35,252 bases of DNA from Chloroflexota bacterium (GTDB taxonomy: Bacteria; Chloroflexota; Anaerolineae; Anaerolineales; UBA11858), in contig VGOC01000027.1 of the NCBI GenBank assembly GCA_016865865.1, forward strand, positions 1-35,252, written 5' to 3'. Position 1 is the stretch's first letter; the number at the start of each line of letters is the position of its first letter. Position numbers and translations under genes: made by a program. This document shows, in pieces, positions 7,870 to 16,752 of the stretch. Under the pieces are notes generated by a model. That model did not search any database. It was not told the DNA's origin and saw only the letters and a list, made by a program, of their open reading frames with translations.

Positions 7870-9399
7870 ATGAACCTAGTTTTGCATCCCCTTACCCTGG
7901 TGACTTTCTTCCCCCTGTTGGGCGTGCTGGTTTTACTGTTCTTTCAACCGGAACGCAAGAACGCCCAACGATGGACGGCGCTGATCACCTCCTTGATTAC
8001 CTTCGGCATCTCGCTGTGGCTGCTGGCAGATTTCGATGCCAAAAACCCAGATTTGCAGATGACCATCAACCTGCCCTGGATTCAGGTAGCCGGCTGGAAT
8101 ATCAGCTATGCCATGGGCGTGGACGGCCTGAGCATCCTGCTGGTGCTGCTGACCACCTTCCTGACGCCGATCTCTATTCTATCGACCTGGACGGCTGTCG
8201 AAGAGCGGGTCAAAGATTTCATGCTCTTCTTCCTGCTGTTGGAAGTGGGCATGACCGGTGTCTTCCTGGCCCAGGATCTGTTCCTGTTCTACATCTTCTG
8301 GGAATTTACCCTGGTGCCGATGTACTTCCTGATCGGCATTTGGGGCGGCCCCAACCGCATGTACGCGGCGATCAAGTTCTTCTTGTACACCATGGCCGGC
8401 TCACTGTTGATGCTGTTGGCCATCCTGTGGTTAGGCATCTACCAGAACACCTTCTCCGTGCCGGAACTGATCGCGAGGGGTGGCATTCCGGCAAATATTC
8501 AATTATGGCTCTTCCTGGCCTTTGCCGCCGCCTTCGCCATCAAAGTGCCCATGTGGCCGCTGCACTCGTGGCTCCCGGATGCGCACGTAGAAGCGCCTAC
8601 CGCCGGTTCGGTGATCCTGGCGGGCGTATTGCTGAAGATGGGCACCTACGGCTTCGTGCGGTTCAATATCCCGCTCTTCCCGGCCGCTGCGGTGAAAGCC
8701 GCCCCCTGGATGGCGCTGCTCGCCGTCATCGGCATCATCTACGGCGCGGCGGTCTCTTACGCACAGAAAGACATCAAGAAACTGGTCGCCTACTCCTCGG
8801 TCAGTCACCTGGGCTTCGTGATGCTGGGCCTGTTTGCCCTGAACCCCCAGGGCATCCAGGGCGGCATCTTGCAGATGATCAACCACGGCTTGAGCACAGG
8901 CGCATTGTTCCTCCTGGTGGGCATGATCTACGAACAAACCCATACCCGCGATTTCGACGTGTACGGCGGTCTGTGGAAATTGATGCCAGTCTACGGCACG
9001 TTGACCCTGATCGTAGCGCTGTCCTCGATGGGTCTGCCCGGCCTGAACGGCTTCGTCGGCGAGTTCACCATCCTGTTAGGCGCTTTCGGCTCCAAGGCCA
9101 TCGGCTCTCCCTGGTTCGCGGGATTATCCGCCATCGGCGTGATCCTGGCGGCGGTCTACATGCTGTACATGTTCCAGAAGATGTTCCTGGGACCGCAGGG
9201 TTCCGTCGTCGCAGAAGTGGAGAAACACGGCCACGGCATCAAAGACCTGAACTGGCGTGAGATCATTACCCTGGTGCCCATCCTGGTATTCATCTTCTGG
9301 ATCGGCCTGTATCCCAAGCCTTTCTTCGCCCTGATGGCGCCCGCCGTTGACAAGCTGGTGGCTGCGGTGCAGATGGCAGCAAATGTAGCAATGCATTAA
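7870..9399 (+). CDS. nuoM: NADH-quinone oxidoreductase subunit M
   Basis: Antiporter-like membrane subunit of complex I (509 residues, 13-14 helices), homologous to MrpD and ND4. It carries the characteristic glutamate helix 'LLEVGMTGVFLAQDLFLFYIFWEFTLVPMY' type region near residues 120-150, and the 'KVPMWPLHSWLPDAHVEAPTAGSVILAG' type helix near residues 225-255. The ATG at 7870 is preferred because GAGG lies seven bases upstream. The in-frame GTG at 7840 falls inside the palindromic repeat. Confidence 0.95.
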   Translation: MNLVLHPLTLVTFFPLLGVLVLLFFQPERKNAQRWTALITSLITFGISLWLLADFDAKNPDLQMTINLPWIQVAGWNISYAMGVDGLSILLVLLTTFLTPISILSTWTAVEERVKDFMLFFLLLEVGMTGVFLAQDLFLFYIFWEFTLVPMYFLIGIWGGPNRMYAAIKFFLYTMAGSLLMLLAILWLGIYQNTFSVPELIARGGIPANIQLWLFLAFAAAFAIKVPMWPLHSWLPDAHVEAPTAGSVILAGVLLKMGTYGFVRFNIPLFPAAAVKAAPWMALLAVIGIIYGAAVSYAQKDIKKLVAYSSVSHLGFVMLGLFALNPQGIQGGILQMINHGLSTGALFLLVGMIYEQTHTRDFDVYGGLWKLMPVYGTLTLIVALSSMGLPGLNGFVGEFTILLGAFGSKAIGSPWFAGLSAIGVILAAVYMLYMFQKMFLGPQGSVVAEVEKHGHGIKDLNWREIITLVPILVFIFWIGLYPKPFFALMAPAVDKLVAAVQMAANVAMH

Positions 9400-9406
9400 A
9401 ATACGG

Positions 9407-9691
9407 ATGAGAATTCGCTATTACCTCGATCCTGATACCGGCACACACCACATCCACAACCATCATGTTGATGAAAACGAAGTCGAGGATGTCCTCGATA
9501 ATCCGGGAGAAGACCGTCCCGGCCGTGAAGGGTCAAGAATAGCTATTGGCCAAACACGAGCTGGGCGCTACTTGCGAGTCATATATGTGTTAGATCCAGA
9601 ACCAGATAGTGTCTTTGTCATAACTGCCTATGAATTGCGAGGCAAACCATTGACGGCCTATCGGCGACGCAAAAGGCGAAGGAGTAAATAA
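9407..9691 (+). CDS. Small BrnT/DUF4258-like protein, possible toxin
   Basis: 94-residue basic protein of the small-protein class often found paired with an antitoxin-like gene. The layout seen is an N-terminal strand, 'HHVDENEVEDVLDNPGED', then a 'REGSRIAIGQTRAGRYLRVIYV' hairpin, a 'SVFVITAYE' strand and an arginine-rich tail 'AYRRRKRRRSK'. This order recalls BrnT and DUF4258 ribonuclease-fold toxins, but no catalytic residue can be assigned with certainty. It starts seven bases after nuoM and its stop overlaps the next ATG by one base (TAATG). A toxin function is inferred from form and pairing only. Confidence 0.6.
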   Translation: MRIRYYLDPDTGTHHIHNHHVDENEVEDVLDNPGEDRPGREGSRIAIGQTRAGRYLRVIYVLDPEPDSVFVITAYELRGKPLTAYRRRKRRRSK

Positions 9692-9909
9692 TGAACAGAA
9701 AGAATAGGTTCCCCCCAGGATGGGACGAGGAAAGAGTCCGTCAGGTACTCCTGCACTATGAAGATCAAACAGAAGACGAGGCTTTAGCGGAAGATGAGGC
9801 AGCCTTCGAAGATAAAGATCAAACATATATCCAGATTCCCCGCAATTTGGTGCCTGCCGTTAGAGAATTAATCGCGAAACAACAAACCGCAATACCTCGA
9901 AGCGCATAA
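9691..9909 (+). CDS. Small acidic protein, possible cognate antitoxin
   Basis: 72-residue acidic protein starting at the ATG that overlaps the stop of the preceding gene. The N-terminus 'FPPGWDEERVRQVLLHYEDQTEDEALAEDEAAFED' is strongly acidic. The C-terminal part 'TYIQIPRNLVPAVRELIAKQQ' looks like a short strand plus helix that could bind a partner. The translational overlap, opposite charge and location inside an unrelated operon fit a type II antitoxin. No DNA-binding domain is obvious. nuoN starts 20 bases downstream. Confidence 0.6.
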   Translation: MNRKNRFPPGWDEERVRQVLLHYEDQTEDEALAEDEAAFEDKDQTYIQIPRNLVPAVRELIAKQQTAIPRSA

Positions 9910-9929
9910 CAAACTGTACATGGATCCCT

Positions 9930-11372
9930 ATGACAACAACCGATTTCCTCTCCATCCTCCCAATAACCATCCTGGTCGCCTGGGCCAGCATGATTTTGCT
10001 GGTGGATGTCTTTAACCATAAGCAAAAGTGGCTCTCTCCCCTTCTAGCAGCCGTCGGCCTGGCGGTTGCCCTGAGTTTCTCCATCGCCCAATCAGGGAAC
10101 TCCTACGCGGGTTTCAACGGCATGGTGATCGTTGACGGATTCACCGCCTTCCTCGACGTGCTCTTCTGCGCCAGCGGCCTGGCGGGCATCGCCCTGGCCT
10201 ATGACTACAACAAACGCATGGGAATAGACCGCGGCGAATACTACGTTTTATTGATGTTCTCTATCAGTGGGATGATGCTGATGTCCGCAGCGGCTGACCT
10301 GATCGTGGTTTTCCTGGCCCTGGAGTTGCTCTCGATCCCGCTCTACGTTTTGGCCGGGTTCGCCCGCCCGAGGCTGGATTCTGAAGAGGCGGCTTTGAAA
10401 TATTTCCTGCTGGGCGCGTTCGCCGGCGGTTTCGTGGTCTATGGCGTGGCGCTGGCCTTTGGCGCTGCCGGCTCGACTGCCCTGGGCGCAATCTTCGCCG
10501 CTGTCAGCGCCGGGACTGCTGACATGACCCTGCTCGTGATCGGCGCGGGGTTGATCCTGGTAGGCTTTGGCTTCAAGGTCGCTGTGGTGCCTTTCCAAAT
10601 GTGGACTCCCGATGTTTACCAGGGCGCCCCCTCTGCTGTGACTGCGTTCATGGCTGTGGGCGCGAAGGCAGCCGGTTTCGCGGCTTTGCTGCGAGTGTTC
10701 ACAGCGGCCCTTCCCTCCCTTTACGACGAACTCGTCCCGGTGATGTGGGTGCTTGCCGCGCTGACGATGATCGTTGGGAATATTATTGCCATCGCCCAAA
10801 CCAATATCAAGCGGATGTTAGCGTATTCCAGCATTGCCCATGCCGGTTACATCTTCATGGCCCTGGTGGCATTCGGGCAGCAGGCCGTAGCCGCCGACGC
10901 GGTCGCTGCGGCGTTATTCTATCTGCTGGCCTACGCCGTGACCAATTTCGGCGCCTGGGGCGTAGTCATCGCTCTGGAGAAAGCCGAAGGGAAGGGCTTA
11001 CAATTGGATGATTACGCCGGACTGGGCCGCAAATATCCTGCCCTGGCTGCGGCCATGCTTGTCTTCATGCTTTCCTTTACCGGCGTGCCCCCAACGCTGG
11101 GATTCGTGGGTAAGTTCTTCCTCTTCCGCACCGTGCTGGAAGCCGGCTTCGTCTGGCTGGCGATCATCGGCGTGCTGACCTCGCTGATATCGGCCTCCTT
11201 CTACCTGCGCGTGTTAGTGATCATGTACATGCGCGACGGCGAGCCGGAAGTCAGCCGCCCGGTTCTGCTTAACCTGACCACTGGACTTACCGCCGTTGGC
11301 ACGGTCGTGTTGAGCATCGTCTCGGTGCCGCTATTCCGATGGGCCAGTCAGGCGGTGTTGAGGCTGTTTTAA
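9930..11372 (+). CDS. nuoN: NADH-quinone oxidoreductase subunit N
   Basis: Third antiporter-like subunit of the complex I membrane arm (480 residues, about 14 helices), homologous to ND2. It contains the 'LALELLSIPLYVLAGF' glutamate helix near residue 130, the 'GFKVAVVPFQMWTPDVYQGAPSAVTAFMA' type helix near residues 210-240 and the 'NIKRMLAYSSIAHAGYIFM' segment. It is the last nuo gene. Its 3' end overlaps the convergent UroD-family gene by four bases, leaving no room for an ordinary terminator. The two small genes directly upstream separate it from nuoM. Confidence 0.96.
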   Translation: MTTTDFLSILPITILVAWASMILLVDVFNHKQKWLSPLLAAVGLAVALSFSIAQSGNSYAGFNGMVIVDGFTAFLDVLFCASGLAGIALAYDYNKRMGIDRGEYYVLLMFSISGMMLMSAAADLIVVFLALELLSIPLYVLAGFARPRLDSEEAALKYFLLGAFAGGFVVYGVALAFGAAGSTALGAIFAAVSAGTADMTLLVIGAGLILVGFGFKVAVVPFQMWTPDVYQGAPSAVTAFMAVGAKAAGFAALLRVFTAALPSLYDELVPVMWVLAALTMIVGNIIAIAQTNIKRMLAYSSIAHAGYIFMALVAFGQQAVAADAVAAALFYLLAYAVTNFGAWGVVIALEKAEGKGLQLDDYAGLGRKYPALAAAMLVFMLSFTGVPPTLGFVGKFFLFRTVLEAGFVWLAIIGVLTSLISASFYLRVLVIMYMRDGEPEVSRPVLLNLTTGLTAVGTVVLSIVSVPLFRWASQAVLRLF

Positions 11373-12379
11373 CGCGGCTGAACGATCAATTTTAAACACC
11401 CCACTTCTGATGAACACATTTTTTCCAATAACTCCCGGTAAAACTGATAATTCTCATAAGGGATATACTCGCGCACACGGCCATCCAACAATGGGATATA
11501 GCCGCCCTGCTCTAGCAAGGGCGGCACAACACGCTCGACTTCCCTTCTGATGGCCTCTTTATCTCCGAGCAAAATATCCAGATCAATTCCGGCTATCAAA
11601 CCCAGATCACCGCCAAACTCTCGGCGGATATCCAGATAATCCATAGCGTTGGGTTCTACTTCGCAGGCCCAAAGACAATTGATTCCGTATTCGACCGCGC
11701 CTGGCAAGATGACACGGGTATTGGCGTACGTGCGCAAAATGAGAGTCTCTATGTCATGCTTTGCAATGACTGCCATCAGCGGCTTCAAACTCTCGAGCAC
11801 AAATTCCTGGTGCATCTTAGGCGAGACCAGGGAACCGTCATTGCCGCCAATCGGTTCACTGAAAACCACCGCATCCACGGTCACATCCTGCAAGATGCGG
11901 TCGGTCAGCCTGGCAGCAAATTCGCCGTGCATATTCATCAACGCTTTCACGAAATCGGGCGCGTCGGTGAGCAGAACCATGACTTCTTCGAAACGATCCC
12001 ATCCCCCAACGCCCAGGGTCAGGAACAGGCCCTCGTGGACGCGCAACAAGAGAGGGTAATCACGCTCCTGAAAAGCCCGCAGGCGTTTCGACCATTTTTC
12101 GGGGAGGCGAACAGGGTCGTCGGAATCCAAACTGGCGCGCAATCGGTCCAGTTCAGCCATCGTCGTAGGCCATCTGTCCAATTCGGGGTGGGGGTCTAAA
12201 TCGAGGAGAATCTCCTCACGCCGGTCATAGGCAAATTTCCGGGCAAGGTCTTTTTCGGTTCTCAGCCCGTACTGCTTCCACACCTCGAACACCTCTGACC
12301 GGATTCCCTCCCCGAAAAGCGGCGGCCGGTCAGGAGTTCCATGACGCATGATTTCGAGAAATCGTTGCCGGCTGTTCAT
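11369..12379 (-). CDS. Uroporphyrinogen decarboxylase (UroD) family protein
   Basis: 336-residue (beta/alpha)8 barrel protein of the UroD superfamily, which covers haem-pathway decarboxylases and corrinoid-dependent methyltransferases (MtaA/CmuA type). The N-terminus 'MNSRQRFLEIMRHGTPDRPP' is typical of the methyltransferase-like branch. Internal segments include 'SEPIGGNDGSLVSPKMHQEF' and the C-terminal 'GGYIPLLDGRVREYIPYENYQFY'. No other haem genes are nearby, so a haem role is not supported. The start at 12379 fits family proteins; the frame continues to an ATG at 12427 that would add 16 atypical residues. It converges on nuoN with a four-base overlap. Confidence 0.85.
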   Translation of the reverse strand: MNSRQRFLEIMRHGTPDRPPLFGEGIRSEVFEVWKQYGLRTEKDLARKFAYDRREEILLDLDPHPELDRWPTTMAELDRLRASLDSDDPVRLPEKWSKRLRAFQERDYPLLLRVHEGLFLTLGVGGWDRFEEVMVLLTDAPDFVKALMNMHGEFAARLTDRILQDVTVDAVVFSEPIGGNDGSLVSPKMHQEFVLESLKPLMAVIAKHDIETLILRTYANTRVILPGAVEYGINCLWACEVEPNAMDYLDIRREFGGDLGLIAGIDLDILLGDKEAIRREVERVVPPLLEQGGYIPLLDGRVREYIPYENYQFYRELLEKMCSSEVGCLKLIVQPR

Positions 12380-12463
12380 TGTTCGATCACCTGAACCTAT
12401 TCCTAAAGGAGGCGTGATTTTTTCCATACAAGTGTATGTCCCAATTAAGATGAGTTGATCTCC

Positions 12464-13000
12464 TTACTCACCCATGAGTTTAGTACGAACCGTCCGAAAA
12501 TCTTCAAGTTTTCCCTCAACTATTGACCATCTTTCTATTTCTTCGAAATCTATATCATTCTCTTGAGCAACAAGGATTGCCTGAGCGAGACATTGCTGAT
12601 CACCCCAATAAAAGTAAGCAAGCAACCTATCTTTGACACAATCAGTCGGAGAAATGAGTTTTAGTATTCCCGTCGAGAATTCTATTTCATTTATCGAATC
12701 TACCGGCTCTTGCCCTACCGAAAGCGGCCCCGGGGGAAACTCAATAAAAAATTGAGTATCGGGATGAATAAAATGGCGCCCCTTTTCTTGAAATTCAATT
12801 TCACTCATCGCTTCCTGGATTATAAGTCTCCTAACAAAATAGACGTTCACCAAATCAATATCCAATGAAACATATTTCCCGCTGCTATAGATCGAAACAG
12901 ATGCCCCGCCTGATAGAATTGCTTCGATTCCTCTTTCTCTAAGATGGGTTTGAACAAAGGCGGCAAGTTCACCTTGCGTCATTTCCGCAATAGATTTCAT
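12464..13000 (-). CDS. Nucleotidyltransferase-fold protein (AbiEii-like)
   Basis: 178-residue protein with the signature of minimal or AbiEii-type nucleotidyltransferases: 'SGGASVSIY' at residues 30-38, followed by 'LDIDLV' with D47 and D49 as candidate metal ligands. A third acidic position may be in 'QFFIEFP'. Such proteins in toxin-antitoxin or phage-defence pairs transfer nucleotides to a target such as tRNA. The preceding winged-helix gene overlaps its ATG by one base (TAATG), so the two form one unit. Function as a toxin is inferred. The region is AT-richer than lipA next door, consistent with transfer. Confidence 0.7.
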   Translation of the reverse strand: MKSIAEMTQGELAAFVQTHLRERGIEAILSGGASVSIYSSGKYVSLDIDLVNVYFVRRLIIQEAMSEIEFQEKGRHFIHPDTQFFIEFPPGPLSVGQEPVDSINEIEFSTGILKLISPTDCVKDRLLAYFYWGDQQCLAQAILVAQENDIDFEEIERWSIVEGKLEDFRTVRTKLMGE

Positions 13001-13326
13001 TATGGCTTTTCGCTGCGCATAGGCCTACGCCGATTCATGATGAGACGCTCTTGAACTTCTTCAGGATAGAATGAGAGTGCCTTTTCAAGCAAACTTTTCA
13101 GTTCACTCAAGAAAGCGTAACGCGGGTTGAACATGAATAGTCGTGTTCGTCCGGCTTTTCGGCAGATTAATACACCGCCAAGCTCCAGTTTTTCCAATTG
13201 CTTTTGAATGGGATCAAGATTAGTATCGAAAAATCGTGCAATCTCTCTCGCGTAACCTTCATCACGCGCAAAAATATAAATCAAAACGCGCTCTGCACTT
13301 ACAGACCCGAGAAGTGGCTCTAACAT
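13000..13326 (-). CDS. Winged-helix transcriptional regulator, partner of the nucleotidyltransferase
   Basis: 108-residue protein. Residues 10-60 look like a winged helix-turn-helix ('GYAREIARFFDTNLDPIQKQLEKLELGGVLICRKAGRTRLFMFNP'-type pattern), followed by a helical tail and basic C-terminus. It is of the ArsR/MarR-like group often found before nucleotidyltransferase genes. By analogy with AbiEi it would repress its own promoter and neutralise the downstream protein. The two 17-base inverted repeats just upstream are candidate binding sites. No metal- or ligand-binding site is apparent. Confidence 0.7.
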   Translation of the reverse strand: MLEPLLGSVSAERVLIYIFARDEGYAREIARFFDTNLDPIQKQLEKLELGGVLICRKAGRTRLFMFNPRYAFLSELKSLLEKALSFYPEEVQERLIMNRRRPMRSEKP

Positions 13327-13349
13327 AATTGCCTATGATGAAAGTAATA

Positions 13350-13393
13350 GACCTACACAAAAGGTCATACAACCTAAATCATAGGTCATTATA
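13350..13393 (-). promoter_or_regulatory. Promoter with paired inverted-repeat operator for the winged-helix/nucleotidyltransferase unit
   Basis: On the minus strand TATAAT occupies 13393-13388. Eighteen bases upstream is TTGGTG as a possible -35 box, inside the end of lipA. Downstream of the -10 box lie two 17-base inverted repeats: ACCTA-x5-TAGGT centred near 13379 and GACCT-x7-AGGTC centred near 13358. Their half sites share the word RCCTA/TAGGY and the centres are 21 bases apart, two helical turns. This is a typical arrangement for a dimeric autorepressor. Confidence 0.6.
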
Positions 13394-13403
13394 ATACGGA
13401 ATC

Positions 13404-14354
13404 TTAGTTTCCACCAATACATTCTCCATACAACTTGCGGTGCACTACGCTCAACGCCCGCACCTGTTCCACCGCCCGGTAAGAAGACCGCACCAAAGGC
13501 GCACTCTCCACCCATCGAAAGCCGACGCCCAGGCCAAATTCTTTCAGCTCGGCGAACTCCTCCGGCGTGTAATAACGCTCGATGGGCAGGTGCCTGCGGC
13601 TGGGCTGCAAATACTGGCCGATGGTGAGAATATCCACCCCCCAGGCGCGTAGATCGCGCATCGTGGCTTTGACTTCATCCAGCGTCTCCCCCAAACCCAC
13701 CATCAGGCCGGACTTGGTTAGCACCTCGGGATCGAGCTGCTTCGCATGGCGTAACGTGGCTTCAGCCCAGGCGTAATGATCCTGCGGCTGCACAACCCCG
13801 AACAAACGAGGCGTGGTCTCCACGTTGTGGTTGAGGATTTCAGGTCGGGCCTCCATGACGATGCGAAGCGCCTCGAGACTGCCTTTGAAATCGGGGATCA
13901 ACACCTCGATGGAGCAACCTGGCAGCAACTGGCGAATGCGCCGGATGACCATGGCGAAGATCGGCGCGCCGCCATCCCGGCGATCGTCTCGGTTGACGCT
14001 GGTGATCACGGCGTGTTTGAGCTTCATGTCAGCCACAGCCTGGGCGACGCGCTCCGGCTCATCCCAATCCAAAAACGAAGGCTTGCCATGCCTGACGTCG
14101 CAGAAACCGCAAGCGCGCGTGCAGACATCCCCCAACATCAAGAACGTGGCCGTGCCCGCCCCCCAGCATTCCCCCAAATTCGGGCACATGGCTTCCTCGC
14201 AGACGGTGTGCAAAGCCTTAGCCCGCATCAATTGCCCCACTTCTCGAACCATCTTCCCCGACGGGGCGCGCACCCTGATCCATGGCGGTCGTCGCCTGGG
14301 CGTGGTATCAGTCTCCTCGAGTTTTACACGATCACGGGTAGAAGTAACCGGCAT
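13404..14354 (-). CDS. lipA: Lipoyl synthase
   Basis: Radical SAM enzyme (316 residues) that inserts two sulphur atoms into protein-bound octanoyl groups to form lipoate. The auxiliary cluster cysteines C52, C57 and C63 are in '[13 protein letters not shown]'. The radical SAM cluster is C78-x3-C82-x2-C85. The C-terminal RSSY motif that closes the auxiliary cluster is at residues 289-292. All catalytic positions are present. It lies 27 bases after the NfeD-type gene on the same strand. lipB is not in the window. Confidence 0.96.
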   Translation of the reverse strand: MPVTSTRDRVKLEETDTTPRRRPPWIRVRAPSGKMVREVGQLMRAKALHTVCEEAMCPNLGECWGAGTATFLMLGDVCTRACGFCDVRHGKPSFLDWDEPERVAQAVADMKLKHAVITSVNRDDRRDGGAPIFAMVIRRIRQLLPGCSIEVLIPDFKGSLEALRIVMEARPEILNHNVETTPRLFGVVQPQDHYAWAEATLRHAKQLDPEVLTKSGLMVGLGETLDEVKATMRDLRAWGVDILTIGQYLQPSRRHLPIERYYTPEEFAELKEFGLGVGFRWVESAPLVRSSYRAVEQVRALSVVHRKLYGECIGGN

Positions 14355-14381
14355 GATGTCTCCTCGTGTCCTTCGTGGACT

Positions 14382-15731
14382 CTATTTATTAGAATCGCTC
14401 CCCCCCTGGATTTCCTGAACCCTGAGGCGAATCCCGCTCACGGACAGGACTTCCACGCGGGACCCTGGGGTGATCGGCGCGCCCTGGGCGGATTCTGCGC
14501 TCCAAAGCTCGCCCCCTACTTGCACAGAACCAGACCCGAAGGGAGGAATCTCCTCCCTGACTACGCCCACGCGTCCAACCAGGGCCTCGCGTCCCGTCCG
14601 CACAGGAGTCCTCTGGGCGCGCACAGCGAAGGTCAAAGCGATCGCGAACATCCCTCCGGTGATCAAGGAACTGACAATCACCAGGGGCACCGAAACTCGC
14701 TGAAACTCTGGCGTGGCCGGGGAATTGAACAACACCAATGCCCCGACAATCAGAGAACCAACCCCCGCGGCAGTGAGCGCGCCATGAGTTGGAGCCTTGA
14801 TATCCAAAACGAAGAGTGCAAATGCCGTGGCTAAAAAGATCAACCCAAACCAGTTGACCGGCAGAACCCCCAGCCCGTAGGCCGCCAGCGAGAGACACAC
14901 CACCCCGATGAACCCTGCCACCCAACCGCCAGGATGAGAAAGTTCGATCAAAATGGCCTGCACCCCGATCGTGAGCAAGATGAAAACGATATTGGGGTTG
15001 GTCAAAACGAAGAGCAACTGCTCGATCAAATTTAGCTCCAACCTGGAGACCTCGGCGTTAGCGGTGTGCAGGATACGCTCTCCTTCCAGGGTCTCGACTT
15101 TGTATCCATCCAGTTGGCTGAGCAGGTCATGGACATCGTTGGCAATAAAATCTACGAAGCCTGCTTCGACAGCCTCCCTTGCCGAAATCGCCTTGGCTTC
15201 TTCGATGGTCGCTTCCGCCAGGGCGACCACTTCAGGCCCGCGCCGCTCCGCCAGAGAGCGCACCTGCGCCTTGAGAATCTCTTTGACCTTGGCCTCCATG
15301 GTTTCGCCGATATCCTCCCCCTGCGCGCCCACCGGACTGGCCGCTCCAATAGCTGTTTCCGGGGCCATGGCGGCCACGTGCCCGGCCAGGGTGATCACCG
15401 TGCCAGCGCTGCCGGCAATTGCGCCACGCGGAGCCACAAAGATCACCACGGGGATTGTGCTGCCGCGGATGATCTCGACAATATCTGTCATCGTCTCCAC
15501 ACCGCCGCCGGGCGTGTTGAGTTGAAAGATCAGCACTTCCGCGCCGCGCTGTTCGGCCAAACGGATGCCGCGCGCCAGGTATTCGCCCATCGTCGGCGTG
15601 ACGGCGCCATCGGCTGTGAGCACCATCGCCAGGGGGATTTCCTCCTGAGCATTAATGATGGGCACAACAATCAATCCAATCAGGACAATGGCCGGTGTAA
15701 CAATGCTTATAAGTTTCCGTAATCTACTCAT
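14382..15731 (-). CDS. NfeD-type membrane-bound serine protease (ClpP class)
   Basis: 449-residue full-length NfeD family protein. It has an N-terminal signal or anchor helix (residues 8-28) and a ClpP-like protease domain (30-220) with the presumed nucleophile S108 in 'AIAGSAG'. A catalytic lysine is probably among K148-K154. Several membrane helices follow (about 235-370), then a C-terminal OB-fold NfeD domain (about 385-440). The archaeal homologue PH1510 uses a Ser-Lys dyad to cleave stomatin; no stomatin gene is adjacent here. 'TPGG' near residue 74 is the usual substrate-binding glycine turn. Confidence 0.88.
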   Translation of the reverse strand: MSRLRKLISIVTPAIVLIGLIVVPIINAQEEIPLAMVLTADGAVTPTMGEYLARGIRLAEQRGAEVLIFQLNTPGGGVETMTDIVEIIRGSTIPVVIFVAPRGAIAGSAGTVITLAGHVAAMAPETAIGAASPVGAQGEDIGETMEAKVKEILKAQVRSLAERRGPEVVALAEATIEEAKAISAREAVEAGFVDFIANDVHDLLSQLDGYKVETLEGERILHTANAEVSRLELNLIEQLLFVLTNPNIVFILLTIGVQAILIELSHPGGWVAGFIGVVCLSLAAYGLGVLPVNWFGLIFLATAFALFVLDIKAPTHGALTAAGVGSLIVGALVLFNSPATPEFQRVSVPLVIVSSLITGGMFAIALTFAVRAQRTPVRTGREALVGRVGVVREEIPPFGSGSVQVGGELWSAESAQGAPITPGSRVEVLSVSGIRLRVQEIQGGSDSNK

Positions 15732-15775
15732 TGTTCACTCACCACTTTCTCTAAGCAATGCCGCACCGCTACCTC

Positions 15776-16642
15776 TTACCTCATCTGCTTTCGCAAGCCC
15801 ACATCACTACGGATCAGCATCAACCCAACATAAGCCGATGGCGCTTGACTAACCAGGATCAAAGAAAAGAATATCATATACACCAATCTGATCGCCGGCA
15901 GCTCCTCTGCATACTTCTTCCGCGTCTCCTCAATAGAAGATTGCACATCCGATAAGCTCTCAGCCAGTTCCTCGATCTGCGGTTCGAGATCCTCGACCTG
16001 CTGATTGACTAAATAAAGATCCTCTGCCAAAACTGAGAGATCATCGCGCAGGGTCAACAAATCTATGCTGGTGGTGTTCAAGTCATTCTCCATCCCGCGC
16101 AAATCTTCGGGAATATCTTCCAGGTTGCTGTTCAGGTTTTCCAGAGCCTGATCCAAAGGTACTTCAGGGGTGTAGTCCACCCCCAGGCCGATTTTGAACG
16201 CTTCACCAAACGGGTTAGGGATCGTAAACTGAAATCCCGACAAGAAGGTCAAGGTGTCATCCACGGCGGCGGCTGTCTCGATCAGGCCGGGCATGGAGGC
16301 CTGCACTCCCTCCAGCGCCTCTGGCACATCCTGGGTGATGACCTGAGAGGCCTCTGCGATCAATGGACGTGTATCCGTGAGGGTGAAAGTAATACCCACG
16401 ATCGCCTCGCGCACCGTACCCAGTGACTCTTCCACAGAGGAGAGAGCTTCACCGGTTTCGTCCAGTAGACCATAGGCATTGCTCAAGTTCTCTTCGAACA
16501 CAGTCAGATTGCGATCCAGGAAATCTTGTGAACAGTGGATGACTCGATCTCCATAGTACAGGCCTGTGATGCTCAAAGCAGCCCAAATCAAGCAAATCAA
16601 AAGCCTGAGGATGCCCATGATTCGTGAAAGATGATTGTGCAT
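15776..16642 (-). CDS. Coiled-coil membrane protein, function unknown
   Basis: 288-residue protein with a membrane helix at residues 9-29 and a second at about 250-275, enclosing a region rich in heptad-like E/L/D repeats. That region includes 'ENLNSNLEDIPEDLRGMENDLNTTSIDLL' type segments near residues 165-195. The topology suggests a long extracytoplasmic coiled coil anchored at both ends. No enzymatic motif is visible. It is transcribed towards the NfeD gene and away from the tRNA promoter region. It may be a two-helix membrane organiser, but nothing specific can be claimed. Confidence 0.7.
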   Translation of the reverse strand: MHNHLSRIMGILRLLICLIWAALSITGLYYGDRVIHCSQDFLDRNLTVFEENLSNAYGLLDETGEALSSVEESLGTVREAIVGITFTLTDTRPLIAEASQVITQDVPEALEGVQASMPGLIETAAAVDDTLTFLSGFQFTIPNPFGEAFKIGLGVDYTPEVPLDQALENLNSNLEDIPEDLRGMENDLNTTSIDLLTLRDDLSVLAEDLYLVNQQVEDLEPQIEELAESLSDVQSSIEETRKKYAEELPAIRLVYMIFFSLILVSQAPSAYVGLMLIRSDVGLRKQMR

Positions 16643-16693
16643 ACAGATACTTTACAACAAAGCGCCCCTTTATGCAACCCATTCGAGCAATGC

Positions 16694-16722
16694 TTGACCC
16701 AAAACGCGCCTCACGGTAAAAT
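16694..16722 (+). promoter_or_regulatory. Promoter of the tRNA pair
   Basis: TTGACC (16694-16699) and TAAAAT (16717-16722) are separated by exactly 17 bases, a near-consensus housekeeping promoter. The -10 box ends 30 bases before the first tRNA base. Confidence 0.75.
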
Positions 16723-16752
16723 CACTCCGCTTCGTCAGAATGCCGAGTACAT

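Noticed and set aside
7971-9260. 429-codon open frame in another frame of nuoM
   Set aside because: It is arginine/proline-rich out-of-frame translation of nuoM with no family features.
13776-14834. Long plus-strand open frame of 352 codons opposite lipA and the NfeD gene
   Set aside because: It is antisense to two clearly conserved genes and shows no recognisable domain; it is a shadow of GC-rich codon use.
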